Origin: DASQPJ01 sp036268355
GTDB lineage: Bacteria > Actinomycetota > Actinomycetes > Sporichthyales > Sporichthyaceae
DNA length: 40,460 nucleotides
Assembly: GCA_036268355.1 (NCBI GenBank)
Contig: DATAUG010000218.1
Coordinates: forward strand, 1 to 40,460
Direction: 5' to 3'
Part shown: in pieces, positions 15,879 to 23,760 of the stretch
Layout: the number at the start of each line of letters is the position of its first letter
How positions within the stretch are numbered: the first letter of the stretch is position 1
Program-made: the position numbers and the translations under genes
The notes under the pieces: generated by a model
The model's database searches: none
What the model saw: only the letters and a program-made list of their open reading frames with translations
What the model was told of the DNA's origin: nothing

Positions 15879-16385
15879 TCACTCGGGCAACGCGGCTTCC
15901 ACATAGACGGGCGCCACCTTCGACGCCTCGCCGCGCAGCCTGCCCCGGGAGGAGAACAGCGGCCCGTGCGCATGCACGTTGGGTGCGAACGCCAGCAGCC
16001 CGGGCGGGCGGCGCATGTCGTCGAACACCGAGTCGATGCCGCCGCGCACCGAGTAGGCCTCGTGCCAGAACCCGGTGCCGCCGGGGTCCGCCAGGAATTC
16101 CCGCCACCACTTCTGGTGCGGCAGCGTGCGGGTCCACGCCTCCAACGAGTCGAAGTCGCGCCAGTACTGCCGGAAGGCCACATGCAGCGGCCACTGCGCG
16201 AACACGAAGTCCTCGTGCGCCAGCAACCCGTCCGGCTTGTCGACCCGGTGCACCCGCCGGATCGCCGGACCCAGCCGAGCGAGCCGGGTGAGCCCCTTGG
16301 GCGAGTAGACCTGCATGCCCAGATAGATCGCGACCAGGTCGGGATAGCCGGACAGATCGACAGTCTGGCGAATGACGCGAGCCAT
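15879..16385 (-). CDS. DUF4188-like protein (possible heme/monooxygenase-type ferredoxin-like fold)
   Basis: A 168-residue cytoplasmic protein. The segment GTGFWHEAYSVRGGIDSVFDDM followed by GLLAFAP matches my recollection of the DUF4188 family (the WHETY...YANMPxFGL pattern), annotated as a monooxygenase-like family without a settled reaction. The N-terminal half contains a repeated W-x-S/D pattern (YWRDFDSLEAWTRT) as in dimeric alpha-beta barrel proteins. The ATG at 16385 has a GGGGAG ribosome binding site 4 bases upstream. It is first in a two-gene unit with the F420-type oxidoreductase and divergent, 59 bp away, from the next gene. Confidence 0.72.
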   Translation of the reverse strand: MARVIRQTVDLSGYPDLVAIYLGMQVYSPKGLTRLARLGPAIRRVHRVDKPDGLLAHEDFVFAQWPLHVAFRQYWRDFDSLEAWTRTLPHQKWWREFLADPGGTGFWHEAYSVRGGIDSVFDDMRRPPGLLAFAPNVHAHGPLFSSRGRLRGEASKVAPVYVEAALPE

Positions 16386-16444
16386 GGAACTCCCCTTCGC
16401 ACCGCTGGTGGACATCCGATCCTGCCACCGGTCTACTTGGCCCC

Positions 16445-17413
16445 GTGATCCGAGCGCAGGACGCCAAGCTGCACCAGCCCTCATCCCCGTCGCGATCCTG
16501 GGCGGAGACCAACTACTGGGGCTTCCACATCCCGGGGACCGATTACCTGGTGACCATCTACGCCTTGTTCCGGACCAATCTGGGTGTCGTCCAGACCATG
16601 GTCGTGATCAACTCCCGCCGGGCCCAGGCGGTCTGGGAGGGCGACTACTGGGACTTCCAGGCCCACGTCCCGATCCCGGCAGACATGGACCTGTGCGACT
16701 ACCGCCTGGAGAGCGGGTTGTCGGTCCGGGCAATCGAACCGAACCGGGTCTACGACGTGCGCTTCGACGACGGCGAGGGCACCTCGATCGCGTTCACCTT
16801 CCGGGCCTTGATGGAGCCCTTCGACATCCACGACCCGGCCATGGATCCGTTGGCCGGGCAGGCCTGGGGCGACGCCTACAACGGGCACTTCGACCAGACC
16901 GGGATCTTCACCGGCCAGGTGGTGCTGCGCGGCGAGGTGATGCCGTTCGAGTGCGTGTCGACATGGGACCACAGCTGGGGCATCCGGCCGGAGCGCCACC
17001 GCAGTTCGCTGTCCTGGCTGCACGCGCATTTCTCCGACTCACTCGCGATCCACGCGATGCTCGCCTACGACCCGGCCGACCGCGCCGCGACGATGACGCT
17101 GACACACGGCTACGTGCTGGAGGACGGGACGACCTACGGCATGACGGCCGGGCACGGCACCACCACCCACGACGGCTGGTACCCGGCTACCAAGGACCTG
17201 ACCCTGACCGACGTCCGTGGCAAGGAATGGCGGTTGCACGGCGTCGGCCGCACCACGTTCCCCTTGCAGGCCTGGCCGGACATCGTGTTCTTCAACGCGC
17301 TGATGGACTGGACCACCGGGGACGGCCGCCAGGCGGTGGGCGAGGTCATGGACTTCTACGGGGTCGCCGACCTCACCGACCAACAGGCCAAGCGCGGCAT
17401 GGGCCCCTGGTAA
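16445..17413 (+). CDS. Lipocalin-like (AttH/DUF7064-65-like) protein, function unknown
   Basis: A 322-residue beta-rich protein with many aromatic residues and repeated beta-hairpins (NYWGFHIPGTDYLVTIY, VWEGDYWDFQAH, VSTWDHSWGIRPE, HGYVLEDGTTYGMTAGHG). This arrangement resembles AttH/hydroxysteroid-type two-domain lipocalin-like proteins found next to catabolic genes in actinobacteria. No signal peptide. The start is GTG without a clear ribosome binding site. I infer binding of a hydrophobic ligand but cannot assign a reaction. Confidence 0.72.
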   Translation: MIRAQDAKLHQPSSPSRSWAETNYWGFHIPGTDYLVTIYALFRTNLGVVQTMVVINSRRAQAVWEGDYWDFQAHVPIPADMDLCDYRLESGLSVRAIEPNRVYDVRFDDGEGTSIAFTFRALMEPFDIHDPAMDPLAGQAWGDAYNGHFDQTGIFTGQVVLRGEVMPFECVSTWDHSWGIRPERHRSSLSWLHAHFSDSLAIHAMLAYDPADRAATMTLTHGYVLEDGTTYGMTAGHGTTTHDGWYPATKDLTLTDVRGKEWRLHGVGRTTFPLQAWPDIVFFNALMDWTTGDGRQAVGEVMDFYGVADLTDQQAKRGMGPW

Positions 17414-17476
17414 CGGGCGGTTCTGACGATCTGTCGAGGTTCCGCGTACGGGCACTGTTACGACTGCGGGCACGCA

Positions 17477-17515
17477 GCAGTGGGGTCACCGGCGATGCAC
17501 CGGTGACCCCACTGC
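17477..17515. terminator. Bidirectional hairpin terminator
   Basis: A 16-bp perfect stem, GCAGTGGGGTCACCGG (17477-17492) against 17500-17515, with a 7-base loop. It lies between the convergent stops at 17413 and 17542 and can serve both genes. Confidence 0.85.
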
Positions 17516-17541
17516 TCGAGCGATTGAGCGAACGCCTGCGA

Positions 17542-17790
17542 TCAGCAGTCGTCGTCGTCGTAGTAGTAGTCGTCGTCGCAACCGTAGTAGCCGCCGCCAC
17601 CCCAGTAACCGTGGCCGTGGTGGCCACCGAAGTGGTGACCGCCGTGATGGCCACCGCCGTGGTGGGCCGGAGCAACCGCGGGCACGGTCGCCGCGCCCGC
17701 GGTAGCGGTGCCGGCGGCGAACAACCCGCCGGTCAGCATGACGGCGGCGGCCACGCGAGCGGCCAGCGCCTTGCGTCCACTCATATTCAT
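17542..17790 (-). CDS. Small secreted His/Gly-rich protein with acidic Tyr/Asp tail
   Basis: An 82-residue protein. A Sec-type signal peptide (SGRKALAARVAAAVMLTGG, cleavage near the AGA-A region, residue ~34) is followed by HHGGGHHGGHHFGGHHGHG, rich in His and Gly, and then a tail of Tyr and Asp bounded by two cysteines (C71 and C82). The mature part is only about 48 residues. His clusters plus an acidic tail suggest binding of divalent metal ions outside the cell; this is inference from composition. The ATG at 17790 has AGGGG 8 bases upstream; an in-frame TTG two codons earlier is less likely. Confidence 0.75.
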   Translation of the reverse strand: MNMSGRKALAARVAAAVMLTGGLFAAGTATAGAATVPAVAPAHHGGGHHGGHHFGGHHGHGYWGGGGYYGCDDDYYYDDDDC

Positions 17791-18178
17791 GATCAATTCC
17801 CCTACCTTTGACGAATTGGGCCGCCCCGCTGCCGTGAGGTCGGCCCGGGACGGAGCAGAACGTTTCTAGAATTTAGGCGATAACCGCAACATTGCGACCG
17901 CGAACAGGTTCACGAACAGGATCAAAACGGCAAAGCCGTCCAGAACGCCATAGTGATTCCAAGATTTTGCGATCGCGCAACGAACGCGGCCTCGGTTCGG
18001 AGGTCGAATCAAGATCGATGCGGCCGAAACAAGATCAAAAATCCGCCAGTTCCCAATTTCGGCACCGGGTCGAGTTCGTAATCCACACCCAGGTTGGCGC
18101 GCGGCCGCGGTCGATGCCGGTCCCCCACGACCGCGTCGGCGAGGAACGGTTGCCAACCCGCAACCGTCCCGGCCTGCC

Positions 18179-18193
18179 CTGACGACACATCAG
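18179..18193. repeat. Dispersed 15-bp palindrome
   Basis: CTGACGACACATCAG, a diverged copy of the CTGACGGNNCGTCAG consensus. It lies about 160 bp downstream of the secreted Pro/Gln-rich protein gene (minus strand). Confidence 0.6.
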
Positions 18194-18278
18194 ATCACGG
18201 TGTCTGGCAGCGCGGAACAACCCGCCGTTCCCGCTCCCCGGGTTGTTCCAACAACAGTTCTACCGGGCGCGCACGCCC

Positions 18279-18310
18279 CGACGGTCCGTCGTGTCCCGAC
18301 GGACCGTCGG
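18279..18310. terminator. Tandem palindromes, probable terminator
   Basis: CGACGG-T-CCGTCG (18279-18291) and CCGACGG-A-CCGTCGG (18296-18310) lie side by side. Each can fold alone, and their arms can also cross-pair. They start about 40 bases after the stop (18349) of the minus-strand gene, where a terminator is expected. Confidence 0.6.
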
Positions 18311-18348
18311 CAGCCCGGTTGGCGCGCCGGACGCGTCCGGCCGCTTGG

Positions 18349-19188
18349 TCAGTACCCGCTGTGGGGCAGGTGTCGCTTGACGTGAGCGCGGGCCGCTTCC
18401 AACCGATGCGCCGTCGTGTGCGTGCGCGGCGCGGTCCGGCCACGCGAGGCCGCCTCGGTGTGCGCCTTCGGCTGCGTGGGCCGCTGCGCAGGCGGATTGA
18501 CACTCGGCGTCTCGGCCGGGTGCTGCACGGGCGCCACGGCCTGCACGGTCGGCGCAGTCGGCTGCTGCGCAGGCGGATCGGCCGCCGGTGCCGAGTGTTG
18601 CGGCGGGGCCACGCTCTGGACCGATGGCTTGCCGGACTGCTGTGCCGGCGGGTTGGCGGCGGGCGCGGGCGCCGACTGCTGTGCCGGCGCGACGGTCTGG
18701 GCCGATGGTTCGGTGGTCTGTGCGGCAGGGGTCGATGCCGGGTGCTGCGCCGGCGTCACCGTCCGGGCCGGACGGTGGGCGAACGCTTGTTCGGTGTGCG
18801 GCCGGGCCTGCGTGTTCCGCACCTGCTCGACGGGATGTGGCGCGGGGACCGCGCGGTGGCTGACCGGATGCACCTCGTGCCCGTAGGCGTGTACAGGTGC
18901 GTCGGAGTGCTCGGCATGGTCGATGTGCCGGGCGCGTGACCGCGACCAGGCGGACGGGGCCGCGTGCGGCGCGGACTGGACGTGCAGTGGCCGCCGGTAC
19001 GGGCTTTCCGGGGCCGGCATCACCGGGCACTGGAAATCGAAGATCGAACCCTCGCGCAGGCAACCGCCGGACCGACCGGGAGTGCTGTCAGCGGCGTCCG
19101 CCGACTGAACCTGGCCACCGACCAGCACCACCGTTGCGGTCAACGCGACCGCGGCGACCCTTGCCCCGCAACGAAAACTCAAACTCAT
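18349..19188 (-). CDS. Secreted Pro/Gln/His-rich repeat protein
   Basis: A 279-residue exported protein. The signal peptide RVAAVALTATVVLVGG ends near SADA-ADS (residue ~32). The mature part is low-complexity: residues ~130-240 contain four or five degenerate repeats of about 25 residues built around VAPAQQSAPAPAANPPAQQ, with Pro, Gln, Ala and His; two cysteines lie near the N-terminus (CLREGSIFDFQC). The tail is Arg/His-rich and basic. I know no family for it; a cell-wall-associated spacer or adhesive linker is a guess. The ATG at 19188 has a GGGGGT ribosome binding site; the frame extends upstream but would disrupt the signal peptide. Confidence 0.7.
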   Translation of the reverse strand: MSLSFRCGARVAAVALTATVVLVGGQVQSADAADSTPGRSGGCLREGSIFDFQCPVMPAPESPYRRPLHVQSAPHAAPSAWSRSRARHIDHAEHSDAPVHAYGHEVHPVSHRAVPAPHPVEQVRNTQARPHTEQAFAHRPARTVTPAQHPASTPAAQTTEPSAQTVAPAQQSAPAPAANPPAQQSGKPSVQSVAPPQHSAPAADPPAQQPTAPTVQAVAPVQHPAETPSVNPPAQRPTQPKAHTEAASRGRTAPRTHTTAHRLEAARAHVKRHLPHSGY

Positions 19189-19740
19189 ACCGACCCCCGA
19201 GGTCATTTCGGCGCGACCGGGCGTCCGGCCGTTGCACTTCCGTGACAATCATGCCCCGATCCGGCGCCGCACCCCGGAAGCAACACGCGCACCAACGTGA
19301 TCACCTGCCACATCCGGTGCGTCGCCGAACCGCCCGCTGCCCGACTTCGTCCGATCAACCACAGTCAAGGCCGTCGGCGTGACGATGACCGTGACGATGA
19401 CGAGGTGTTGCCATGAATGTGATGGGCTGTCATTTGTTGCGAGTCCCAAGGTGCGCCGCTACCCCACCCGGGTTTGTGGTACATCCAAAAATTGCTGCGG
19501 CGACGAACCATCCGAACCTGTCCGGCGCGCGAATAGAGGCCAGTAACAGGCTGGCGCGCTCCATCCAGGACGCCGCCAGGGTCAACCCGGGAGACGAGGA
19601 CCACCTCGCCCGGGGTGGGAAAGCCCCACACGAAACGTGCCGTGAACTTGCGGGGTCCAACGAGGCCGGACCCCGTGAATTCTTCCCCGAACCGCCCCGC
19701 GTGCGGATGACGCACGCCCTTTTTCAAGGATGCCTAACTC
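19189..19740. other. Divergent intergenic region with leader hairpin
   Basis: About 550 bases between the divergent secreted-protein and lipoprotein genes. Visible elements are a duplicated GTGACGATGAC (around 19379-19401) and a CGGGGTCC/GGACCCCG hairpin (19651-19675, 8-bp stem) that would lie in the lipoprotein leader. AAGGA (19726-19730) is the lipoprotein's ribosome binding site. No gene is convincing here. Confidence 0.5.
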
Positions 19741-21018
19741 ATGCGAATTCCCACCCGTCCTGCCGCCACCACCGCGGTGGCCGCGGTCCTCGCAGCCGGC
19801 CTTGCCGCCTGCGGCACCTCCACCCCCGTCGCAGGCCGCCCCGACGCGCCGGCCCTGCAGCCGATGGTCACCTCCGCCGCGCTGATGGCGCACGGCACCG
19901 GCAACCCGTTCGTCGACGCTCGGACTGCGGCTGCGCACATGCCGATGAGCGCCGAGGTGCTGGCCGGTGGCATCGCGAAGGCGGCCGGAATCAAGGGCCA
20001 GGTCGACTCGAAGGCCGCCGACCTGCGGTCGGGTCTGACCTACCTGTTCACCGACCACGTCTACATCACCGGTATCGCCGTTGCCACCGCCTACAAGTTC
20101 GGCGCGACCTCCCCGGCGTTCACCAGCGCGAAGGGCGCGGTGCTGGCCAACGCACAGGAGATCGAGGACGCCGTCACCAAGATCGTCGGTGCGGACCAGG
20201 GCAAGGTTTTCAAGGAAGCCTTCGACTCCCACATCGGTGACTTCGTCGACTACGCCGTCGCGGCCAAGACCCACGACGCCAAGGGCCAGGCCAAGGCCGT
20301 GGCCGCGTTGAAGGGCTACGCCACCGCCGTCGGGGAGTACTTCAACAAGGTCACCGGCGGCGTGCTGTCGGCCAAGGCCATCGAGCAGGACACCCTCACC
20401 CACATCCTGACCACCAAGGCCGCGGTCGACGACCTGGCCGCGGGCAAGGACAGCGCGTTCGCCGACCTGAAGAAGGCCGCCGACCACATGTCGATGTCTG
20501 CCCAGGTGATCGCCGCGGGTGTCGCCAAGGCCACCAAGATGCCAGGCAACCCCGACGATGCCGCCTCCGGTCTGCGCGCCGACCTGACCCGGATGCTGGT
20601 CGACCACGTGTACCTCGCCGGCGTCGCGGTGTTCACCGCCTACAGCGCTCCGGGCGGGCTGACCGGCAAGGCCTTCAAGGCTTCCGCGGCCGCCCTCGAC
20701 GCCAACTCCGTCGAGCTGTCCAAGGCCGTGGAGTCGGTTGCCGGCAAGCAGAACGCCGACACCTTCCTGGTGAGCTGGCGCAGCCACATCGGCGACTTCG
20801 TCGACTACGCCAAGGGCGATGCCACCAACGACAACAACCTCAAGAACAAGGCGCTCGCGGCCCTCGACGGTTACCGCACCGTCTCCGGCGAGTTCTTCTC
20901 GAAGATCACCAAGGGTGCCTTGCCGGCGGACGCGGTCGCCACCGACCTCACCGGACACATCGAGACCCTTGCCGGCGCCATCGACTCGCTCAAGGCCGCA
21001 CTGGTCACCAGCCACTGA
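19741..21018 (+). CDS. Lipoprotein with two tandem homologous helical domains
   Basis: A 425-residue lipoprotein: signal sequence with lipobox LAAC (Cys24), so it is anchored on the outer face of the membrane. The rest is two copies of a ~175-residue alpha-helical domain (about 60-225 and 232-405). Matching landmarks in the two copies are HMPMSAEV/HMSMSAQV, DHVYITGIAV/DHVYLAGVAV, SHIGDFVDYA in both, and THI/GHI near the end. The four conserved histidines per copy hint at a metal or heme site, but this is inference. I do not recognise a named family. A GC hairpin terminator follows the gene. Confidence 0.85.
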   Translation: MRIPTRPAATTAVAAVLAAGLAACGTSTPVAGRPDAPALQPMVTSAALMAHGTGNPFVDARTAAAHMPMSAEVLAGGIAKAAGIKGQVDSKAADLRSGLTYLFTDHVYITGIAVATAYKFGATSPAFTSAKGAVLANAQEIEDAVTKIVGADQGKVFKEAFDSHIGDFVDYAVAAKTHDAKGQAKAVAALKGYATAVGEYFNKVTGGVLSAKAIEQDTLTHILTTKAAVDDLAAGKDSAFADLKKAADHMSMSAQVIAAGVAKATKMPGNPDDAASGLRADLTRMLVDHVYLAGVAVFTAYSAPGGLTGKAFKASAAALDANSVELSKAVESVAGKQNADTFLVSWRSHIGDFVDYAKGDATNDNNLKNKALAALDGYRTVSGEFFSKITKGALPADAVATDLTGHIETLAGAIDSLKAALVTSH

Positions 21019-21035
21019 CGTCGCACGCCAACCAG

Positions 21036-21062
21036 CCCCGGCACCGGACTGCGGTGCCGGGG
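21036..21062 (+). terminator. Hairpin terminator after the lipoprotein gene
   Basis: CCCCGGCACCG (21036-21046) pairs perfectly with CGGTGCCGGGG (21052-21062) over a 5-base loop, 18 bases after the lipoprotein stop codon. Confidence 0.85.
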
Positions 21063-21104
21063 TTGCGCGCGCTTCGGCGCCGAACGCACCGGCGGTACGC
21101 GCAT

Positions 21105-21119
21105 CTGACATACCGTCAG
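21105..21119. repeat. Dispersed 15-bp palindrome
   Basis: CTGACATACCGTCAG, in the convergent gap between the lipoprotein gene and the CBM48-like gene. It differs by one base from the copy at 39201. Confidence 0.7.
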
Positions 21120-21219
21120 GCCGCGGCCGCGGCAGCGTCGGTGGACGACGCGCCCGCAGGCCCTGGCCGAACGTGGCCACGGCAACAGTGGCGGCGCTCC
21201 TCGACCTCCCTGGGTCGGC

Positions 21220-21537
21220 TCAGCGCGACGGCACGCGTTCGGCCCTGTCGAGGTCCAGCACGCAGTTCTCGTCGCCGAACTCGTTGACCTCGTGAGAGCT
21301 TGCGGTGTCGTCGTTGAACCAGCCGTCGCGGCTGCTCCAGTAACGGAACCGATGACGCGCCGCAGGCAGCACGACTGTCGCCATGTGCCCGCCGTCGCCC
21401 CACCGCATCGGGGTCGCGCGGGTGCTCCAGTCGTTGAAGTCGCCGGCCACGCTGACCCGCTGGCCTATGCGTGCCGGATCGCTGTCGGTGAATGTCACCG
21501 CCACGCGACCGTCGGCTCGGGTGTTGTAGGAAATCAT
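21220..21537 (-). CDS. Small CBM48/AMPK-type glycogen-binding-like domain protein
   Basis: A 105-residue protein that is essentially one early-set immunoglobulin-like domain of the isoamylase-N/AMPK-beta type. The diagnostic pattern VSVAGDFNDWSTRATPM is followed by RHRFRYWSSRDGWFNDDTAS, matching the carbohydrate-binding loop and the aromatic residues. Stand-alone versions occur in actinobacteria; binding of an alpha-glucan is inferred from the family. No signal peptide. The ATG at 21537 has a strong GGAGGTG ribosome binding site. Confidence 0.85.
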   Translation of the reverse strand: MISYNTRADGRVAVTFTDSDPARIGQRVSVAGDFNDWSTRATPMRWGDGGHMATVVLPAARHRFRYWSSRDGWFNDDTASSHEVNEFGDENCVLDLDRAERVPSR

Positions 21538-21785
21538 CTTCACCTCCACGTCATTCTGCCACGACCCTGGACTTGGGCCGCTGTCGGGCCGTGGCCGTGT
21601 CGGACGTCTCCGCCGATCGGTGCCACGGCCGTGCGCACCGCGCGGGGCAATTCCTGTGGTCACTCGGATCATCACCGGACACCCGCCGCCGATGCAAGCC
21701 ACACGCTCGGGCTTCCCCCTTGCCGTGAGGTAAACCCGGGAGGTCCAAACGTCGGGGCGCGATGTCGGCCACCGCCGCGCGGATC

Positions 21786-23303
21786 TCACTCATGTCGCAG
21801 GGCGTCGATGGGCTGCGCCGCGGCGGCTCGAACGGCGGGATAGGTACCGAAGGCCAGCCCGGTGACCAGCGACACGGCCAGGGCGAGCTGGATCGACCAG
21901 GCGCTGACGGCCGGATGGGGCCCGGTGACGTCGAGCCGGGTGAACCCGAGGCCGACGAGGACACCGAGGACGCCGCCGGTCATGGACAGGATGACCGCCT
22001 CGGCGAGGAACTGGCCGAGGATGTCGCCCCGCTCGGCCCCCAGGGCCTTGCGGATGCCGATCTCGCGCGTTCGCTCGCGGACCGTGAACAGCATCGTGTT
22101 CATGACCCCGACCCCGCCAACCAGCAGGCAGATGCCGGCCACGGTGGCCAGCAGGATGGTCAGGGTGCGATCGGCGGCCGAGGCGGTGGCCAGCGTGGAT
22201 GCCGCGGTCCAGGTGACGAAGTCGCTGTCGGCCATCGAGAGGTGGTGGCGCGCGTCGAGGATTCTGGTCACCTCGGCCTGGGCCGCGGCGACGGTGCTCG
22301 GCGAGTCGGCCTGCACGGCCAGCCCGTTGATCGGACCCTGACCGGGTGGCGCGTAGCCGTAAAGAGTGTCGGCCACCGCGGTGGCGGTGCACAGGGCCAG
22401 GTTGTCCAGGTCGGCCTGCCCGGAGTACCCCTTCGCGGCGAGGATCCCGACCACGGTGAACGGTTGCCCGTTCAGCCGGATCCGCGCTCCGTCCAGGGTC
22501 GCCGGGGCGGCCGGCGTGAGGTCGGCGGCCACGGTCTGGCCCAGCAGGCAGACGCGGGCATGTGCTCGGTACTCCGCGTCGGTGAAGGGGCGCCCGGACT
22601 CCACGGTCTGGTCGGTGATGTCCAGGTAGTTCGACGTGGTGCCGATCAGCAGGCCGATGCTGTGGGCCGCGCCACGGTACTGGGCCGCGACGCCGCCGAT
22701 GCCGATTCCCGGCGCGGCGGCAGCGACGTCGGGCGCGAGCGTCCGGTTGTCCAGGGCGGCCAGGTCGGCCCAGGTCAACGTGGCCTTGCGCGGGTTGGTG
22801 GCATTCGACGCCGGGGCGGACAGGCCGAGGGCGCGCCGGATCCGGTTCTGCTGTTCGCTGCCCATCCCCCCGGTTCCGGCCTGATGAGGCTGTACCCAGA
22901 AGGTGTCGGCACCCAGCCGGTCGATCGAGGCCTGCACGGCCTGCCGCGAACCGGTGCCCACCGCGACCAGGGCGATGACCGCGGACACGCCGATCACCAT
23001 GGCGAGCATGGTCAGTACCGCGCGCAGCTTGTCCGCCAGCACGGCGTGAAGTGCGAACCGGACGGCCTCGGTCGCCCGGAACGAGCGCAACGGTCGGGTG
23101 GACGCCGTGATCGGTTGACGTCGGCCACGGCGCGCCGGCCGCATCGGCGAGGGCGCCGCCGGGCGAACGGATGCCGGCTCGCGGCCTGCCGCCTCGACCG
23201 GCGCGGGCGCGGGCCGCCACGGCCGCCGCCGCTGTCGGGCCGCGACCGTGCCTGGGCCGGGTCGACCCCCGTGGGTGTCGACCGGGATTGAGCCGATGCG
23301 CAT
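21786..23303 (-). CDS. MacB-type ABC transporter permease (FtsX domain)
   Basis: About 505 residues if started at the ATG at 23303. A Pro/Arg-rich N-terminus leads to RFALHAVLADKLRAVLTMLAMVIGVSAVIALVAVG, the first membrane segment and following motif of MacB-type permeases. A large extracytoplasmic domain (~residues 100-370) follows, then three C-terminal helices: LLATVAGICLLVGGVGVMN, REIGIRKALGA, and a closing pair. No ATPase subunit is encoded nearby, so it must use one from elsewhere. The start is uncertain: neither 23303 nor a later ATG (23144) has a clear ribosome binding site, whereas a strong one precedes a 25-codon frame at 23427. Translational coupling to that frame or a frameshift is possible. 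Confidence 0.85.
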   Translation of the reverse strand: MRIGSIPVDTHGGRPGPGTVAARQRRRPWRPAPAPVEAAGREPASVRPAAPSPMRPARRGRRQPITASTRPLRSFRATEAVRFALHAVLADKLRAVLTMLAMVIGVSAVIALVAVGTGSRQAVQASIDRLGADTFWVQPHQAGTGGMGSEQQNRIRRALGLSAPASNATNPRKATLTWADLAALDNRTLAPDVAAAAPGIGIGGVAAQYRGAAHSIGLLIGTTSNYLDITDQTVESGRPFTDAEYRAHARVCLLGQTVAADLTPAAPATLDGARIRLNGQPFTVVGILAAKGYSGQADLDNLALCTATAVADTLYGYAPPGQGPINGLAVQADSPSTVAAAQAEVTRILDARHHLSMADSDFVTWTAASTLATASAADRTLTILLATVAGICLLVGGVGVMNTMLFTVRERTREIGIRKALGAERGDILGQFLAEAVILSMTGGVLGVLVGLGFTRLDVTGPHPAVSAWSIQLALAVSLVTGLAFGTYPAVRAAAAQPIDALRHE

Positions 23304-23349
23304 CTTCGGTTGCCGCGACGTCGCTTCTCGTCCAGACCGCGTCGGTCGT

Positions 23350-23427
23350 TCAGTCGCCGCCCCAACTGCTGTTGTGGCCTGTGGTACGCGGCGCCCACGA
23401 TGTCGGGCTCGGTTTCGCAATCGTCAT
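23350..23427 (-). CDS. 25-residue leader or peptide ORF ahead of the MacB-type permease
   Basis: ATG at 23427 with a near-ideal GGGAGGAA ribosome binding site opens a 25-codon frame (begins MTIAKPSPTS, ends NSSWGGD) that stops 46 bases before the permease's candidate ATG in another frame. It is polar, with Ser/Thr, two Trp and a Gly-Gly-Asp end, and no signal or membrane segment. It may be a leader controlling the permease, an exported peptide, or the true start of the permease gene broken by a frameshift. I cannot decide among these. Confidence 0.45.
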   Translation of the reverse strand: MTIAKPSPTSWAPRTTGHNSSWGGD

Positions 23428-23760
23428 GGGTTCCTCCCCGTTGGGAACTTCTCGCCGATCGCCAAATCTGTTCGTCCGCGACCCGGCGCGACCGTGACAC
23501 CCCATGATCGGCCGCGAGGGACGATCCGTCCCGAAAACCGCGAAAGTCGCTTGGGCGGATAATTCGTGAACGCCCCACGGCCTGGCGGACTCCGGCAGCA
23601 GGCCCGTCCGCACGGTCCGGACGATGCGGCCGACCCAATGGACGATGAAAACTGACGGCTCGTCACTCGAGGTGGGCGATCATTACACCGGTGCCGGGCA
23701 CCGATAGATTTCGGTCCGGAACCCGGTCTCCTCCGGTGGCCGGCTACGACGGGAGTCCAC

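Larger units (their letters stand above)
17797..18348. other. Gene-free stretch upstream of the small His/Gly-rich gene
   Basis: About 550 bases with an A/T-richer core (17865-18060) that contrasts with its neighbours and could hold the promoter of the gene at 17790. It contains one dispersed palindrome (18179-18193) and a tandem palindrome pair (18279-18310). A short open frame with one hydrophobic stretch on the minus strand lacks a ribosome binding site and is not called. Confidence 0.5.

Noticed and set aside
15879..16484. Upstream extension of the DUF4188-like protein to 16484
   Set aside because: The extension overlaps the divergent gene start at 16445 and lacks protein character; the ATG at 16385 has a good ribosome binding site.
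17866..18156. Short minus-strand ORF ending in a hydrophobic stretch
   Set aside because: The hydrophobic end looks like a membrane segment, but there is no ribosome binding site or sensible start, and the DNA is an A/T-richer promoter-like region.
21762..23291. Plus-strand long ORF across the MacB-type permease
   Set aside because: Antisense to a clear permease with membrane segments and the REIGIRKALGA motif; the plus-strand product is Gly/Arg/Asp-rich without features.
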